Below are positions 25,442 to 33,563 of a DNA stretch of 64,000 nucleotides, in pieces; position 1 is the first letter of the stretch, and every line of letters begins with the position of its first letter. Both the position numbers and the translations under genes were made by a program. This stretch comes from Flavobacterium sp. ALJ2 (GTDB taxonomy: Bacteria > Bacteroidota > Bacteroidia > Flavobacteriales > Flavobacteriaceae): the NCBI RefSeq assembly GCF_015594725.1, contig NZ_JADNRC010000004.1, forward strand, positions 124,001 through 188,000. Direction: 5' to 3'. The notes below the pieces were generated by a model. The model did no database searches and had not been told where the DNA came from. It saw only the letters and a program-made list of their open reading frames with translations.

Positions 25442-25768
25442 ATGAGTAAAACAAAAAATAAGCTCCCCGATACTAAACAAAGAAATAGCTACACGCTGGA
25501 TGATAAAGCCAAAGCAAAAAAATATTATTTGATCGGCTTATCATTGCTTGAAGTTGGAAAATTAACGGACACACCATTTAGAACAGTTGAAAAATGGTAC
25601 ATAGCAGAAAACTGGAAAAACCAAAGAGAAACAACGCCAATAAAAACAAAGGCAAATGATTTGTTCAATGCTGGAATGAGTTACAAGCAAATTGCCGCAA
25701 CATTGGGTAAAAGTCAAAGTACAATTTCCCGATATTTAAAAACTGTACGAAATGAAACCAACAATTAA
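25442..25768 (+). CDS. Double helix-turn-helix DNA-binding protein
   Basis: 108 residues with two HTH-like units. The first (about 24-58, KKYYLIGLSLLEVGKLTDT then VEKWYIAENWKNQR) resembles the N-terminal domain of phage terminase small subunits. The second (about 68-102, KANDLFNAGMSYKQIAATLG then TISRYLKTV) is a resolvase/HTH_38-type motif. It overlaps the next gene by 17 bases, so the two are translationally coupled. It could bind the origin region just upstream. Not a complete terminase system. Confidence 0.68.
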   Translation: MSKTKNKLPDTKQRNSYTLDDKAKAKKYYLIGLSLLEVGKLTDTPFRTVEKWYIAENWKNQRETTPIKTKANDLFNAGMSYKQIAATLGKSQSTISRYLKTVRNETNN

Positions 25769-26738
25769 AGAACTTCAAAACAAAGGATTGAAAAAAACAG
25801 CTGTCAAAGGATTGTTTTTGACAATTGAGGGCAAAGCATGGCATAAAAGCGCAAAGCGTGAAATTCCAGCTACCACAAACGGCAAAATACGATTTAACGG
25901 CAAAATGTACGATTTGCAAAAGTTAATGATTGAAACAACAAGCAAAGCTCTAAAGCCAAATATACCAGTTAAAAAAAATGTTTCAATTCGCGAACTCCAA
26001 AAGCAAGGTTTTAGAAAAACTAAAATAAGCGGTTTGTATATCACAAATAGCGGACTTTGCTATAATTCCATGTCAAAAAGAAATTTGGCTATTACAAACG
26101 GTAAAATCACTATAAACGGTAAAGCCTACAATGTAGCAAAGGTAATTTTGGAAACATTTTGTAAAATTCCAATCCGAAGCGGTCAAATTACCTTTAAAAA
26201 TAGCAATGACAAAGATTTTTTCTTTGAAAATTTAGATTATACAAGCACATTAAAACAATCCGCACCCAGTGAAACCGATATAATACAGTGTATAAGACTA
26301 TATTTTGAAGTTGATAAAAAATTAAACAAAAGGAGTGATCTACTAAAGTATTATTTAAATGAAATTATAAAAAACCGAGCTTTTAACTTCAAATACAAAG
26401 GATTGGATTTTGATTTATTTATTGAATACCATAGCACTAAATACTTTATAATATCTGATAACCAAAAAACAGTTTTTGACAAATTTAATTATTCAGCAAC
26501 TAACGGAAAAAATGCAATAAACAAATACTTAAATTTACTGGTAAGTGAATGTTTACAGGATTTTGAAAACGGACTTTTAAAAATCAAAAATTTCAAGCCA
26601 AAGCCACCAACAAAAACACAAAAATTAAAAGAGTTGCAAAAATCCATTAATGAAATGGGATTAAATGTTAAAATTCCTTTGCGAAAACCAAGCACAGAAG
26701 AAACCTTAAACAAGTATTTAAAGCAAACCAAAATTTAA
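25752..26738 (+). CDS. Unknown protein with a duplicated NUMOD-like N-terminal unit
   Basis: 328 residues. An internal duplication covers about 3-62 and 75-138: IKELQNKGLKKTAVKGLFLT / IRELQKQGFRKTKISGLYIT, then NGKIRFNGKMYDLQKLMIET / NGKITINGKAYNVAKVILET. Each unit resembles the beta-rich DNA-binding modules next to HNH homing endonucleases (VHRLVAETF type), but no HNH residues follow. The C-terminal half (about 170-328) is helical and Lys-rich. Probably a DNA-binding protein; function unknown. Coupled to the preceding double-HTH gene. Confidence 0.6.
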   Translation: MKPTIKELQNKGLKKTAVKGLFLTIEGKAWHKSAKREIPATTNGKIRFNGKMYDLQKLMIETTSKALKPNIPVKKNVSIRELQKQGFRKTKISGLYITNSGLCYNSMSKRNLAITNGKITINGKAYNVAKVILETFCKIPIRSGQITFKNSNDKDFFFENLDYTSTLKQSAPSETDIIQCIRLYFEVDKKLNKRSDLLKYYLNEIIKNRAFNFKYKGLDFDLFIEYHSTKYFIISDNQKTVFDKFNYSATNGKNAINKYLNLLVSECLQDFENGLLKIKNFKPKPPTKTQKLKELQKSINEMGLNVKIPLRKPSTEETLNKYLKQTKI

Positions 26739-26739
26739 T

Positions 26740-26985
26740 ATGAAAAGCCAAAAGCGAATTGACGGTGTCCAAATAAATAAGCTTTTACGTTACAAACTTA
26801 TTAAAGAGCTGTACCAAAAAAGTATACAAGAGCATCCATATACACCTACTACCAAAATACTAGAAATATACATATTCCCAGTTTACCCAATTTCACGTAC
26901 TACTTTATACGAGATTCTTTGTACTCCAGTAACTAAATTGTTAGCCGAATATGAAGCAAAAAAACAAAATGAATCAAACAGCTAA
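26740..26985 (+). CDS. Unknown small basic protein
   Basis: 81 residues starting 1 base after the previous stop, third gene of a tight unit. The region YPISRTTLYEILCTPVTKLL (about 50-69) looks like the recognition part of a helix-turn-helix, so DNA binding is possible. No family name can be given. Confidence 0.55.
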   Translation: MKSQKRIDGVQINKLLRYKLIKELYQKSIQEHPYTPTTKILEIYIFPVYPISRTTLYEILCTPVTKLLAEYEAKKQNESNS

Positions 26986-27288
26986 AAAGGTAATTTTAAG
27001 CTGAAATAGTCTGTATAGGACTTGAATTAATTTTCTTTTTGGTCTGTAAATCAATGGTTTAATGTTTTTTATTTTTTATAGGTAGAAAAATGGTATAGAA
27101 AACATAAAATATCGGTTGATATATGAATTAAAAATCTACACTTAGTAACTTTTTTTTTACAAATTTATATAACATATACAAAATAATGTATTTTTACACA
27201 TGCAATATAGCAGATAACCAAAATATATCCTATTAAACATTTTCTATTTTCTTTGTTTAATATGGAATTAAATAAACCATAAATCATA
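26986..27288. other. 303-base AT-rich spacer before the cargo genes
   Basis: No gene, RNA or strong hairpin seen. It must hold the promoter of the gene at 27289, but no clean TAnnTTTG box was found. It separates the mobility genes from the cargo pair. Confidence 0.5.
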
Positions 27289-28278
27289 ATGACTTTACAA
27301 CAAATATTAGATCAAATACCGCACATAAGTAATAGAAATTACTGGCTTGTTAGAACTGAGGGCGGAAAAAATTATGACTCATTTTTAGCTGGAAAGTTCA
27401 TTGGAATTGGATATAATAAAATAACACTAGAGGATATTAAGGCGGGTAATACTCGTGATGAAGTGGGGGTTACAATATTAGCAAATAAAATTAAAAAAGC
27501 ATATGGAGAAGACGAAGCAAGACCAAAACACTCTGCCAGACAGCTTTTAAAATTTGCGTATGAAATTAAAAAAGGGGACATTATTATGATTCCAAGCGAA
27601 AATTCCGAATATATACAATTTGCGGAAATTTCAAATACAATTGCTTTTAATGAGTTAAATAATAAATTTGATTGTGATTTAATAAAGAGAAAGCAAATTA
27701 AATTACTTAGGCAAGTAACTAAAGCAAGTTTAGACCCTAAGTTGTTTAAACTAATGTTTTCCCATCATACTATAACAAATGCCGATCAATACGGAGAAGT
27801 TATTGATAAAATAATAAATGGTATCTTTGTAAAAGAAGATCATGCGCATTTAGTCCTTGAAGTGCAAGCGAAAGATGATGTTAAAGCAAGAAGTCTTTTT
27901 AAAATGGGAGATATTGCTTTGGATTTGCTAGATGAATTTTGCGAAGCTGAGGATTTAGATTATAAATCAGACGATTTTGATATAAAACTAGCTGTTCAAT
28001 CTCCTGGTTTCATAGAGATATCTGGACTTGGAATGGGTGGAATAATTATACTAGGAATTATAATTGTGGCAATAGCTGGAGGTGGCTTTAGTTTAACTTA
28101 TAAAAAAGATTTAAAGACCGAAATAAAATCAGACGGGATCATTGAGAAAGTGCGAAAATTTTTGACTACACGCAAAAACAATGATATAAAAACCGAACTA
28201 CTTAAAAAGCATATGGATAGTTTAGAAATTAAAGATCCAAAAGAATTAATTGAGATATTAAAACAGCTTGATAAATAA
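27289..28278 (+). CDS. Membrane protein with PUA/EVE-like N-terminal domain, possible defence effector or sensor
   Basis: 329 residues. The N-terminal part (about 17-120) reads NYWLVRTEGGKNYDSFL, GKFIGIGYNKI, then IKKGDIIMIPSENSEYIQFA. This W-x-x-R...G-x-x-G-x-G-Y...KGD layout resembles the N-terminal recognition domains of Mrr-type and other restriction endonucleases. A middle domain (about 120-235) is helical and acidic. A hydrophobic segment follows (about 246-268, GGIIILGIIIVAIAGGG), then a charged helical tail of 60 residues. There is no nuclease motif. It sits at the right end of the element, where cargo is usually found, and is followed after 2 bases by a two-helix membrane protein. 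Defence function is inference. Confidence 0.6.
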   Translation: MTLQQILDQIPHISNRNYWLVRTEGGKNYDSFLAGKFIGIGYNKITLEDIKAGNTRDEVGVTILANKIKKAYGEDEARPKHSARQLLKFAYEIKKGDIIMIPSENSEYIQFAEISNTIAFNELNNKFDCDLIKRKQIKLLRQVTKASLDPKLFKLMFSHHTITNADQYGEVIDKIINGIFVKEDHAHLVLEVQAKDDVKARSLFKMGDIALDLLDEFCEAEDLDYKSDDFDIKLAVQSPGFIEISGLGMGGIIILGIIIVAIAGGGFSLTYKKDLKTEIKSDGIIEKVRKFLTTRKNNDIKTELLKKHMDSLEIKDPKELIEILKQLDK

Positions 28279-28280
28279 CA

Positions 28281-28499
28281 ATGAATAAATTATTAAACAT
28301 ATTATCCTTACTTGGAAGTTTTTTAATAGTATTTGGAGTTTTATTCCTTGTGCAAGATATTACTATTGGAAGAATTTATTATGTTAAAAATTTAATTGTA
28401 TATAATTTTTTACCGTTTAAATATTTAGTATTTACAGCTAGCTCTTTGTTGATTATTTTACGATTTGTAGATTTCTATATTCCGAAACGAGGTAAGTAA
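28281..28499 (+). CDS. Small membrane protein with two transmembrane helices
   Basis: 72 residues, start 2 bases after the previous stop, so cotranscribed and probably a partner of that membrane protein. Helix 1 is about 5-25 (ILSLLGSFLIVFGVLFLV), helix 2 about 45-63 (FKYLVFTASSLLIILRF), with a short basic tail (PKRGK). No family recognised. Confidence 0.65.
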   Translation: MNKLLNILSLLGSFLIVFGVLFLVQDITIGRIYYVKNLIVYNFLPFKYLVFTASSLLIILRFVDFYIPKRGK

Positions 28500-28581
28500 A
28501 GATTTTAATAATTTTTAGAATTAAGTAATTCTTAACTTCTTTAAAAAAATATAACGACAGCTGATCTATGAGCCTTTCTTC

Positions 28582-28597
28582 TTTGTAAATTTACAAA
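28582..28597. promoter_or_regulatory. 16-bp perfect palindrome TTTGTAAATTTACAAA
   Basis: Located 10 bases before the ATG at 28608. It includes a TTTG that could be part of a -7 box, so a bound protein would block initiation. Could also be a chance product of AT-rich sequence. Confidence 0.4.
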
Positions 28598-28607
28598 AAA
28601 AGATATT

Positions 28608-28952
28608 ATGAAAGCTTACGAAACAGTAATTGACAAAAGAAAGTACACGATTCTATATGAAATTGATGAAGAAGAAATGAAAAAGTTGATGTATAGTAAT
28701 GATTGTATTTTGAATATTACATGCACTCCGAATGAAGATGATTTTCTGACTGTAAAACGATTTCATTTAATCTTTGATGAAAGAAAAGAAGCTGATCTTT
28801 TTTTGGAAATAAATTGGCTATTACAAACTGATTTTTATAAAGGAATAGACTTTTTGAAAGCCAATAGGACAATTGGATATACTATGACTAGTGGCAGTAC
28901 TTATATAGATGAAATTAGTTTTGGATACTATGCTCCATTTTACCCTAACTAA
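28608..28952 (+). CDS. Unknown small protein at the right end of the element
   Basis: 114 residues, soluble, acidic, alpha/beta (KYTILYEIDEEEMKKLMYSN; DEISFGYYAPFYPN at the end). It has its own promoter region with a palindrome. It is the last gene before attR. No family recognised; position suggests cargo. Confidence 0.6.
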   Translation: MKAYETVIDKRKYTILYEIDEEEMKKLMYSNDCILNITCTPNEDDFLTVKRFHLIFDERKEADLFLEINWLLQTDFYKGIDFLKANRTIGYTMTSGSTYIDEISFGYYAPFYPN

Positions 28953-29177
28953 TTTCGTCATAAACCTGTTTTAAATAGTCTGTTAATAAAATTTTTATGT
29001 ACTTCGGAGCTTTTTAATGAACGGCGCATAACTAAGAAACTAGGAATTGTTGTAATGTTATTCTTATATTTAGATATGAAAATGTAAAATTTGAATTTTT
29101 TTACCATATTTCTACCCAAAATTAAAAATTAAAATAAATCACTGATAATTAGCGTTTTGTGCTAAGTAGTTCAGTTT

Positions 29178-29191
29178 CAGGTGGGACCACA
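29178..29191 (+). repeat. Right attachment site (attR) core, CAGGTGGGACCACA
   Basis: Identical to the tRNA-Met 3' end at 17513-17526. The bases before it (CAGTTT) do not continue the tRNA, so this is a copied end, not a second tRNA gene. Confidence 0.88.
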
Positions 29192-29202
29192 GTTTAAATT
29201 AG

Positions 29203-29237
29203 AAAAGCCTTTACAGCAATGTAGAGGCTTTTTTTGT
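29203..29237 (+). terminator. Original tRNA-Met terminator, displaced by the element
   Basis: AAAAGCCTTTACA (29203-29215) and TGTAGAGGCTTTT (29220-29232) pair with one T-G, around a GCAA tetraloop, followed by Ts. It lies 11 bases after the attR core, the right place for the tRNA terminator in an empty site. Confidence 0.82.
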
Positions 29238-29563
29238 GATTGGCTAGTTTGATTTTATTGTTGTGTAATTAAAGTTTGGCTTTCCATTTTGGTTTTCGAT
29301 AATTTTGTGTAAGATTTTATATATATTAGCAATTATTTCTTTAATGTTGAGTGTTAATTTTTGGTGATTACTATGTTGATATACAGTAGTTTGTTGTTTT
29401 TTTTAAGGGCTTTTTATTTGGTTTTTTTGTTAGTGGTATTGTAACTTTCTTTAAAAACGATACATTTGTTTACTAATTCTACTTGGTATTTGTAGCTTGT
29501 AGAATTTAGTTTTAAAAATAAATTTCCATTTTATGCATTTAATTTCAGAGAATTAAAATTTAT

Positions 29564-29788
29564 ATGAAAATTATTTCACAAAGGTTTTTAATAGTTCTAA
29601 TGGTTTTGCTAGGTTCGATTAGTGCTTTTGCTGCTCCTGCCCCTCCTGCTCCGAAATTTATTCCACCACCACCAGGTGATCCACCATTGCCTATTGATGA
29701 AAATCTCGTGTTTTTATTTATTGTTGCATTATCATTTGGAGTATATAGTATATATAAGCATAAATTAAAACAAAAAACTCCAGCGTAA
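29564..29788 (+). CDS. Small secreted/membrane protein with Pro-rich segment
   Basis: 74 residues: a signal peptide (about 1-23, ending in SAFA), a proline-rich stretch (APAPPAPKFIPPPPGDPP, 24-41), one transmembrane helix (about 48-65) and a basic tail. This layout is common in Flavobacterium genomes as small proteins of unknown role. The stop codon lies inside the loop of its terminator. Confidence 0.72.
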   Translation: MKIISQRFLIVLMVLLGSISAFAAPAPPAPKFIPPPPGDPPLPIDENLVFLFIVALSFGVYSIYKHKLKQKTPA

Positions 29789-29800
29789 CTGGAGTTTTTT
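29772..29800 (+). terminator. Terminator overlapping the stop codon of the small membrane protein
   Basis: AAAAAACTCCAG and CTGGAGTTTTTT form a perfect stem around CGTAA; the TAA in the loop is the stop codon. Works on both strands and so may also serve riboflavin synthase. Confidence 0.88.
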
Positions 29801-29820
29801 GTTTTTAAGACTACTTTTTT

Positions 29821-30408
29821 TTAGTTGTTTTTGTATAATCTGGATACGTATTTGCCAATTACATCAAACTCTAGATTTATTTTAGTTCCAATCTTGAAAT
29901 TATTAAAATTAGTATTTTCAAATGTATACGGAATTATTGATACGCTAAACTGATTTCTTTGAGAATTTACAACAGTTAGGCTAACTCCGTTTACGGTAAT
30001 TGATCCTTTTTCGATTGTAATATTGTTTGATTTTTCATCATACTCGAAAGTATAATTCCAGCTGCCGTTAGCCTCTTCAATAGCAATGCAGTTTCCTGTT
30101 TGGTCTACATGACCTTGAACAATATGTCCATCAAGGCGATCGCTTAATTTCATGCCTCTTTCAAGGTTGATGATGTCACCAACTTTCCAGTCGCCGATAT
30201 TTGTTTTCTGTATGGTTTCGGCTATGGCGGTAACGGTGTAAAGAGAATTCTGTGTATTTACAACAGTTAAGCAAATTCCATTATGGGAGACGCTTTGGTC
30301 TATTTTGAGTTCATTTGTAATGGAAGAATCTACAGTTATGTGAATATTATCTCTGTCTTTTCTTATTTCGACTACATTGCCAAGGGTTTCTATGATTCCT
30401 GTAAACAT
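29821..30408 (-). CDS. ribE: Riboflavin synthase, alpha subunit
   Basis: 195 residues with two lumazine-binding half domains: MFTGIIETLGNV...NGICLTVVN (1-90) and DGHIVQGHVDQTG...VNGVSLTVVN (about 91-195). It dismutates two 6,7-dimethyl-8-ribityllumazine molecules to riboflavin. The N-terminal MFTGI is the family hallmark and fixes the start. Divergent from pdxA. Confidence 0.96.
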   Translation of the reverse strand: MFTGIIETLGNVVEIRKDRDNIHITVDSSITNELKIDQSVSHNGICLTVVNTQNSLYTVTAIAETIQKTNIGDWKVGDIINLERGMKLSDRLDGHIVQGHVDQTGNCIAIEEANGSWNYTFEYDEKSNNITIEKGSITVNGVSLTVVNSQRNQFSVSIIPYTFENTNFNNFKIGTKINLEFDVIGKYVSRLYKNN

Positions 30409-30425
30409 TTCTTATTTTATTTTAC

Positions 30426-30433
30426 TAAATTTG
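30426..30433 (+). promoter_or_regulatory. Candidate -7 element of pdxA
   Basis: TAAATTTG, matching TAnnTTTG, 33 bases before the ATG at 30467. Confidence 0.5.
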
Positions 30434-30466
30434 CACATCAAAATTAGTAATAAATAACCTGTGGTC

Positions 30467-31516
30467 ATGATAAAAAATGCAGAAAATATAATCGTCGGAA
30501 TTTCAATAGGAGATTTAAACGGTATTGGAAGCGAAGTTGTTCTTAAAACATTTGAAGATTCTCGAATGCTAGAACTCTGTACTCCAGTCATTTTTGCAAA
30601 TGTGAAAATAATATCTTTTATAAAAAAGAATTTCACGTCATCAGCAATGTTGCATGGGATTGACAAATTAGACCAGATTATACCAGGAAAAATTAATGTC
30701 TATAATCTTTGGCGAGAGGGGATCGATATTAATTTAGGAGCTAATGATGATAAAGTAGGAGAGTATGCGGTAATGTCTTTTGTTGCTGCTACTAAGGCTT
30801 TAAAAGAAGGAATTGTAGATGTTTTGGTGACTGCACCTATCAATAAATATAATATTCAATCAGAAACATTTAAATTTCCTGGGCATACAGATTATTTAGA
30901 TCAGGAGTTAGAAGGTAATGCTTTGATGATGATGGTTCAGGATAACCTGAGAGTTGGTTTGCTAACAGATCATATTCCGTTAAGTGAGGTTGCATCGCAT
31001 CTCACAGAGGAATTAATTGAGCGTAAAATTCAAACGATTAAACAGTCATTAATTCAGGATTTTAGTATCAATAAACCGAAAATTGCAGTTTTAGGTCTTA
31101 ACCCGCATTGTGGAGATGGTGGTGTAATTGGTAAAGAAGATGATGCGATTTTAAAACCAGTTTTAAAGAAAATGTTTGATAAAGGAACAATGGTTTTTGG
31201 GCCTTTTCCTGCGGATGGTTTTTTTGGAAGTGGTCAATATGAGAAATATGATGCTATTGTGGCTACTTATCATGACCAAGGATTGATTCCATTTAAGACG
31301 TTATCTTTTGGTAAAGGAGTTAATTATACTGCCGGATTAAATAAGATAAGAACCTCGCCGGATCACGGTACGGCGTATGATATTGCTGGAAAAGATATTG
31401 CAGATTATAATTCATTTAAGGAGGCTATTTATTTGGCAATAGACATATTTCGTTCTCGTAATCAATATGAGGAGATTAGTAAAAAACCTCTTAAAATAAA
31501 AGAAAAACAGTTATAA
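30467..31516 (+). CDS. pdxA: 4-hydroxythreonine-4-phosphate dehydrogenase
   Basis: 349 residues; oxidises 4-phosphohydroxy-threonine in pyridoxal phosphate biosynthesis. Family segments are clear: VGISIGDLNGIGSEV at the start, TAPINK, FPGHTDYL, LGLNPHCGDGG and YHDQGLIPFK, with the metal-binding histidines in GHTD, NPHCGD and TYHDQG. A GTG two codons upstream (30461) is possible, but the ATG at 30467 is preferred. Confidence 0.95.
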   Translation: MIKNAENIIVGISIGDLNGIGSEVVLKTFEDSRMLELCTPVIFANVKIISFIKKNFTSSAMLHGIDKLDQIIPGKINVYNLWREGIDINLGANDDKVGEYAVMSFVAATKALKEGIVDVLVTAPINKYNIQSETFKFPGHTDYLDQELEGNALMMMVQDNLRVGLLTDHIPLSEVASHLTEELIERKIQTIKQSLIQDFSINKPKIAVLGLNPHCGDGGVIGKEDDAILKPVLKKMFDKGTMVFGPFPADGFFGSGQYEKYDAIVATYHDQGLIPFKTLSFGKGVNYTAGLNKIRTSPDHGTAYDIAGKDIADYNSFKEAIYLAIDIFRSRNQYEEISKKPLKIKEKQL

Positions 31517-31559
31517 ACAAAAAAAGGTGAATAAGATTATTAGTTTTACAATAATTTTA

Positions 31560-31567
31560 TATCTTTG
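31560..31567 (+). promoter_or_regulatory. Candidate -7 element of the DUF177-rpmF-fabH cluster
   Basis: TATCTTTG followed by CACC, a classic Bacteroidota -7 box, 56 bases before the DUF177 start codon. Confidence 0.55.
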
Positions 31568-31623
31568 CACCCCGATTCAGACTTCTGCGGTTCAGAATAT
31601 GAATTAGGAAAAATGATGTTGAA

Positions 31624-32166
31624 ATGAGCAAGACAAAAGAATATTTAATTCCATTCGTAGGATTAAAGTTAGGTAAACACCATTTTGAGTATCAAATAAG
31701 TAATGTGTTCTTTGAGAGCTTTGATTATGAAGAATTTCAAAATTCAGATATCAAAGTAAATGTAATTTTAGAGAAGAAAAGCAACATGTTAGAGTTGAGT
31801 TTCAAGCACAAAGGTACTGTAAATGTGCCATGTGACTTAACAAGCGAAGACTTTGATTTGCCTTTAAAAGGTAGTATGAAGTTGATAGTTCGTTTTGGAG
31901 AAGCTTTTAATAATGATAATGAAGAGTTGCTTATTCTGCCATACGGTGAATTTGAAATAGATATTGCACAATATATCTACGAAATGATTGCGCTTTCGGT
32001 ACCTCTAAAAAGGATTCATCCAGGAATTAAAGACGGAAGTTTAAAAACAGAAGCTTTAGATAAACTGAATGAATTAACTATAAAAGAACAAAAAGAAGAG
32101 AGTAAAAAAGAAGAAGATATTGACCCTCGTTGGGACAAATTAAAGAAACTATTAACGGATAAATAA
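31624..32166 (+). CDS. DUF177 (YceD-like) protein
   Basis: 180 residues. The family is encoded next to rpmF almost universally and has been linked to 23S rRNA maturation in some bacteria. Seen here: FVGLKLGKHHFEYQI at the start, VPCDLTSEDFDLPL in the middle (where many homologues have a CxR/CxC zinc motif; only one Cys is seen) and a conserved DPRWDKLKKL end. It lies 9 bases before rpmF. Confidence 0.88.
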   Translation: MSKTKEYLIPFVGLKLGKHHFEYQISNVFFESFDYEEFQNSDIKVNVILEKKSNMLELSFKHKGTVNVPCDLTSEDFDLPLKGSMKLIVRFGEAFNNDNEELLILPYGEFEIDIAQYIYEMIALSVPLKRIHPGIKDGSLKTEALDKLNELTIKEQKEESKKEEDIDPRWDKLKKLLTDK

Positions 32167-32175
32167 TATAGTAAA

Positions 32176-32370
32176 ATGGCACATCCTAAGAGAAAAATCT
32201 CGAAAACAAGAAGAGATAAGAGAAGAACACATTATAAAGCTACTGTAGCTCAAATCGCTACATGCCCTATTACTGGGGAGGCACATTTATACCACAGAGC
32301 TTACTGGCATGAAGGGAAAATGTACTACAGAGGGCAAGTTGTTATAGATAAATCTGTAGCTGTTGCTTAA
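32176..32370 (+). CDS. rpmF: Ribosomal protein L32
   Basis: 64 residues, basic, with the bL32 start [16 protein letters not shown]. The zinc-type Cys pairs are largely absent (a single C in IATCPITG), as in other bL32 proteins without zinc. It follows the DUF177 gene and ends before a terminator, though fabH follows in the same direction. Confidence 0.96.
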   Translation: MAHPKRKISKTRRDKRRTHYKATVAQIATCPITGEAHLYHRAYWHEGKMYYRGQVVIDKSVAVA

Positions 32371-32393
32371 TACATTTTTGTAAATGATATTAG

Positions 32394-32421
32394 AACTCTC
32401 ACTATGTGAGAGTTTTTTTTG
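32394..32421 (+). terminator. Terminator after rpmF
   Basis: AACTCTCAC and GTGAGAGTT around TAT, then a run of Ts; 23 bases after the rpmF stop. Confidence 0.85.
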
Positions 32422-32542
32422 TTGATTATAATTTTCGTTATTTAAGAAAATTAAGACAATACGTTTAGAATTTTTTTTGTAATTTTCAAGTCTTTTAAAA
32501 ATTATTCAAATACTAGTATTTGGAAGGAAATAATTGAATATA

Positions 32543-33541
32543 ATGAATACAATCACAGCCGCAATAACCGCTGTTGGAGCTTATGTTCCAGACTTTGTAC
32601 TTTCTAACAAAGTCTTAGAAACCATGGTGGATACTAATGATGAATGGATTACTACCCGCACTGGAATAAAAGAAAGAAGAATTCTTAAAGATACTGATAA
32701 AGGAACCTCATTCCTTGCTATAAAAGCAGCACAAGATTTAATAGCCAAAGCGAATATTGATCCTTTGGAGATTGATATGATAATAATGGCAACAGCTACA
32801 GCAGATATGCCAGTAGCTTCTACAGGAGTTTACGTTGCAACAGAAATTGGAGCAACAAATGCTTTTGCATATGATTTACAAGCGGCTTGTTCTAGTTTCC
32901 TTTACGGAATGTCTACAGCAGCAGCGTATATTCAGTCAGGTAGATACAAAAAAGTATTACTAATAGGAGCAGATAAAATGTCTTCGATAGTAGATTATAC
33001 TGATAGATCTACTTGTATTATTTTTGGAGATGGCGCAGGAGCAGTATTATTTGAACCTAATTATGAAGGTTTAGGATTGCAAGATGAATATTTGAGAAGT
33101 GACGGAGTTGGTCGTGATTTTTTGAAAATACCAGCAGGAGGATCTTTAATTCCAACTACTTTAGAAACAGTTCAAAGTAATAGACATAATATTATACAAG
33201 ACGGGAAAACTGTTTTTAAATATGCTGTTACTAATATGGCTGATGCTAGCGAATTAATTCTTAAAAGAAATAATTTAACAAATCAAGATGTAAATTGGTT
33301 AGTTCCACATCAAGCAAACAAGCGTATCATTGATGCCACTGCAAGCAGAATGGATTTAGAAGACTCAAAAGTATTAATGAATATTGAAAAATATGGTAAT
33401 ACAACATCAGCTACATTGCCTTTGGTACTTAGCGATTTTGAGCATTTATTCAAAAAAGGAGATAACATTATTTTTGCCGCTTTTGGAGGTGGATTCACTT
33501 GGGGATCTATTTACTTAAAATGGGCTTACGATAAAAAATAA
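32543..33541 (+). CDS. fabH: 3-oxoacyl-ACP synthase III
   Basis: Starts fatty acid synthesis by condensing acetyl-CoA (or a branched primer) with malonyl-ACP. 332 residues from the ATG at 32543. The catalytic C116 is in LQAACSS, His in VPHQANKR and Asn in YGNTTSAT. A longer frame starts with TTG at 32534. plsX, often found between rpmF and fabH elsewhere, is absent here. Confidence 0.95.
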   Translation: MNTITAAITAVGAYVPDFVLSNKVLETMVDTNDEWITTRTGIKERRILKDTDKGTSFLAIKAAQDLIAKANIDPLEIDMIIMATATADMPVASTGVYVATEIGATNAFAYDLQAACSSFLYGMSTAAAYIQSGRYKKVLLIGADKMSSIVDYTDRSTCIIFGDGAGAVLFEPNYEGLGLQDEYLRSDGVGRDFLKIPAGGSLIPTTLETVQSNRHNIIQDGKTVFKYAVTNMADASELILKRNNLTNQDVNWLVPHQANKRIIDATASRMDLEDSKVLMNIEKYGNTTSATLPLVLSDFEHLFKKGDNIIFAAFGGGFTWGSIYLKWAYDKK

Positions 33542-33563
33542 ATTTAAACTAAAAACGAATATT

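Larger units (their letters stand above)
17527..29191 (+). mobile_element. Integrated element in tRNA-Met, about 11.7 kb
   Basis: Bounded by a 14-bp direct repeat of the tRNA 3' end, with a tyrosine integrase as the first gene. Other contents: an excisionase-like HTH protein, a Cro-like HTH protein, a putative rolling-circle initiator, a DUF6046 tail-type protein, many small unknown proteins and a right-end cargo pair. There is no capsid, portal, terminase large subunit, conjugation or recognisable relaxase gene, so it is neither a full prophage nor a full ICE. A phage satellite or a mobilisable element are the open options. Confidence 0.85.
28953..29563. other. Non-coding end of the element, attR and chromosomal spacer
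   Basis: Contains an integrase-site-like CTACCC at 29112, the small inverted repeat TTAGC/GCTAA (29149-29165), the attR core (29178-29191) and the displaced tRNA terminator (29203-29232). From about 29240 to 29563 the sequence is AT-rich with no gene or structure that can be supported. Confidence 0.6.

Noticed and set aside
25752..26738. Homing endonuclease
   Set aside because: The two repeat units look like the DNA-binding modules of HNH enzymes but no HNH or other nuclease residues follow.
17527..29191. Complete prophage
   Set aside because: A DUF6046 protein and an integrase are present, but no terminase large subunit, portal, capsid, tape measure or lysis gene was found.
17527..29191. 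Conjugative transposon
   Set aside because: No Tra genes, coupling protein or recognisable relaxase.
29161..29195. Second, truncated tRNA gene
   Set aside because: Only 14 bases match the tRNA 3' end and the upstream bases do not; this is an att duplicate.
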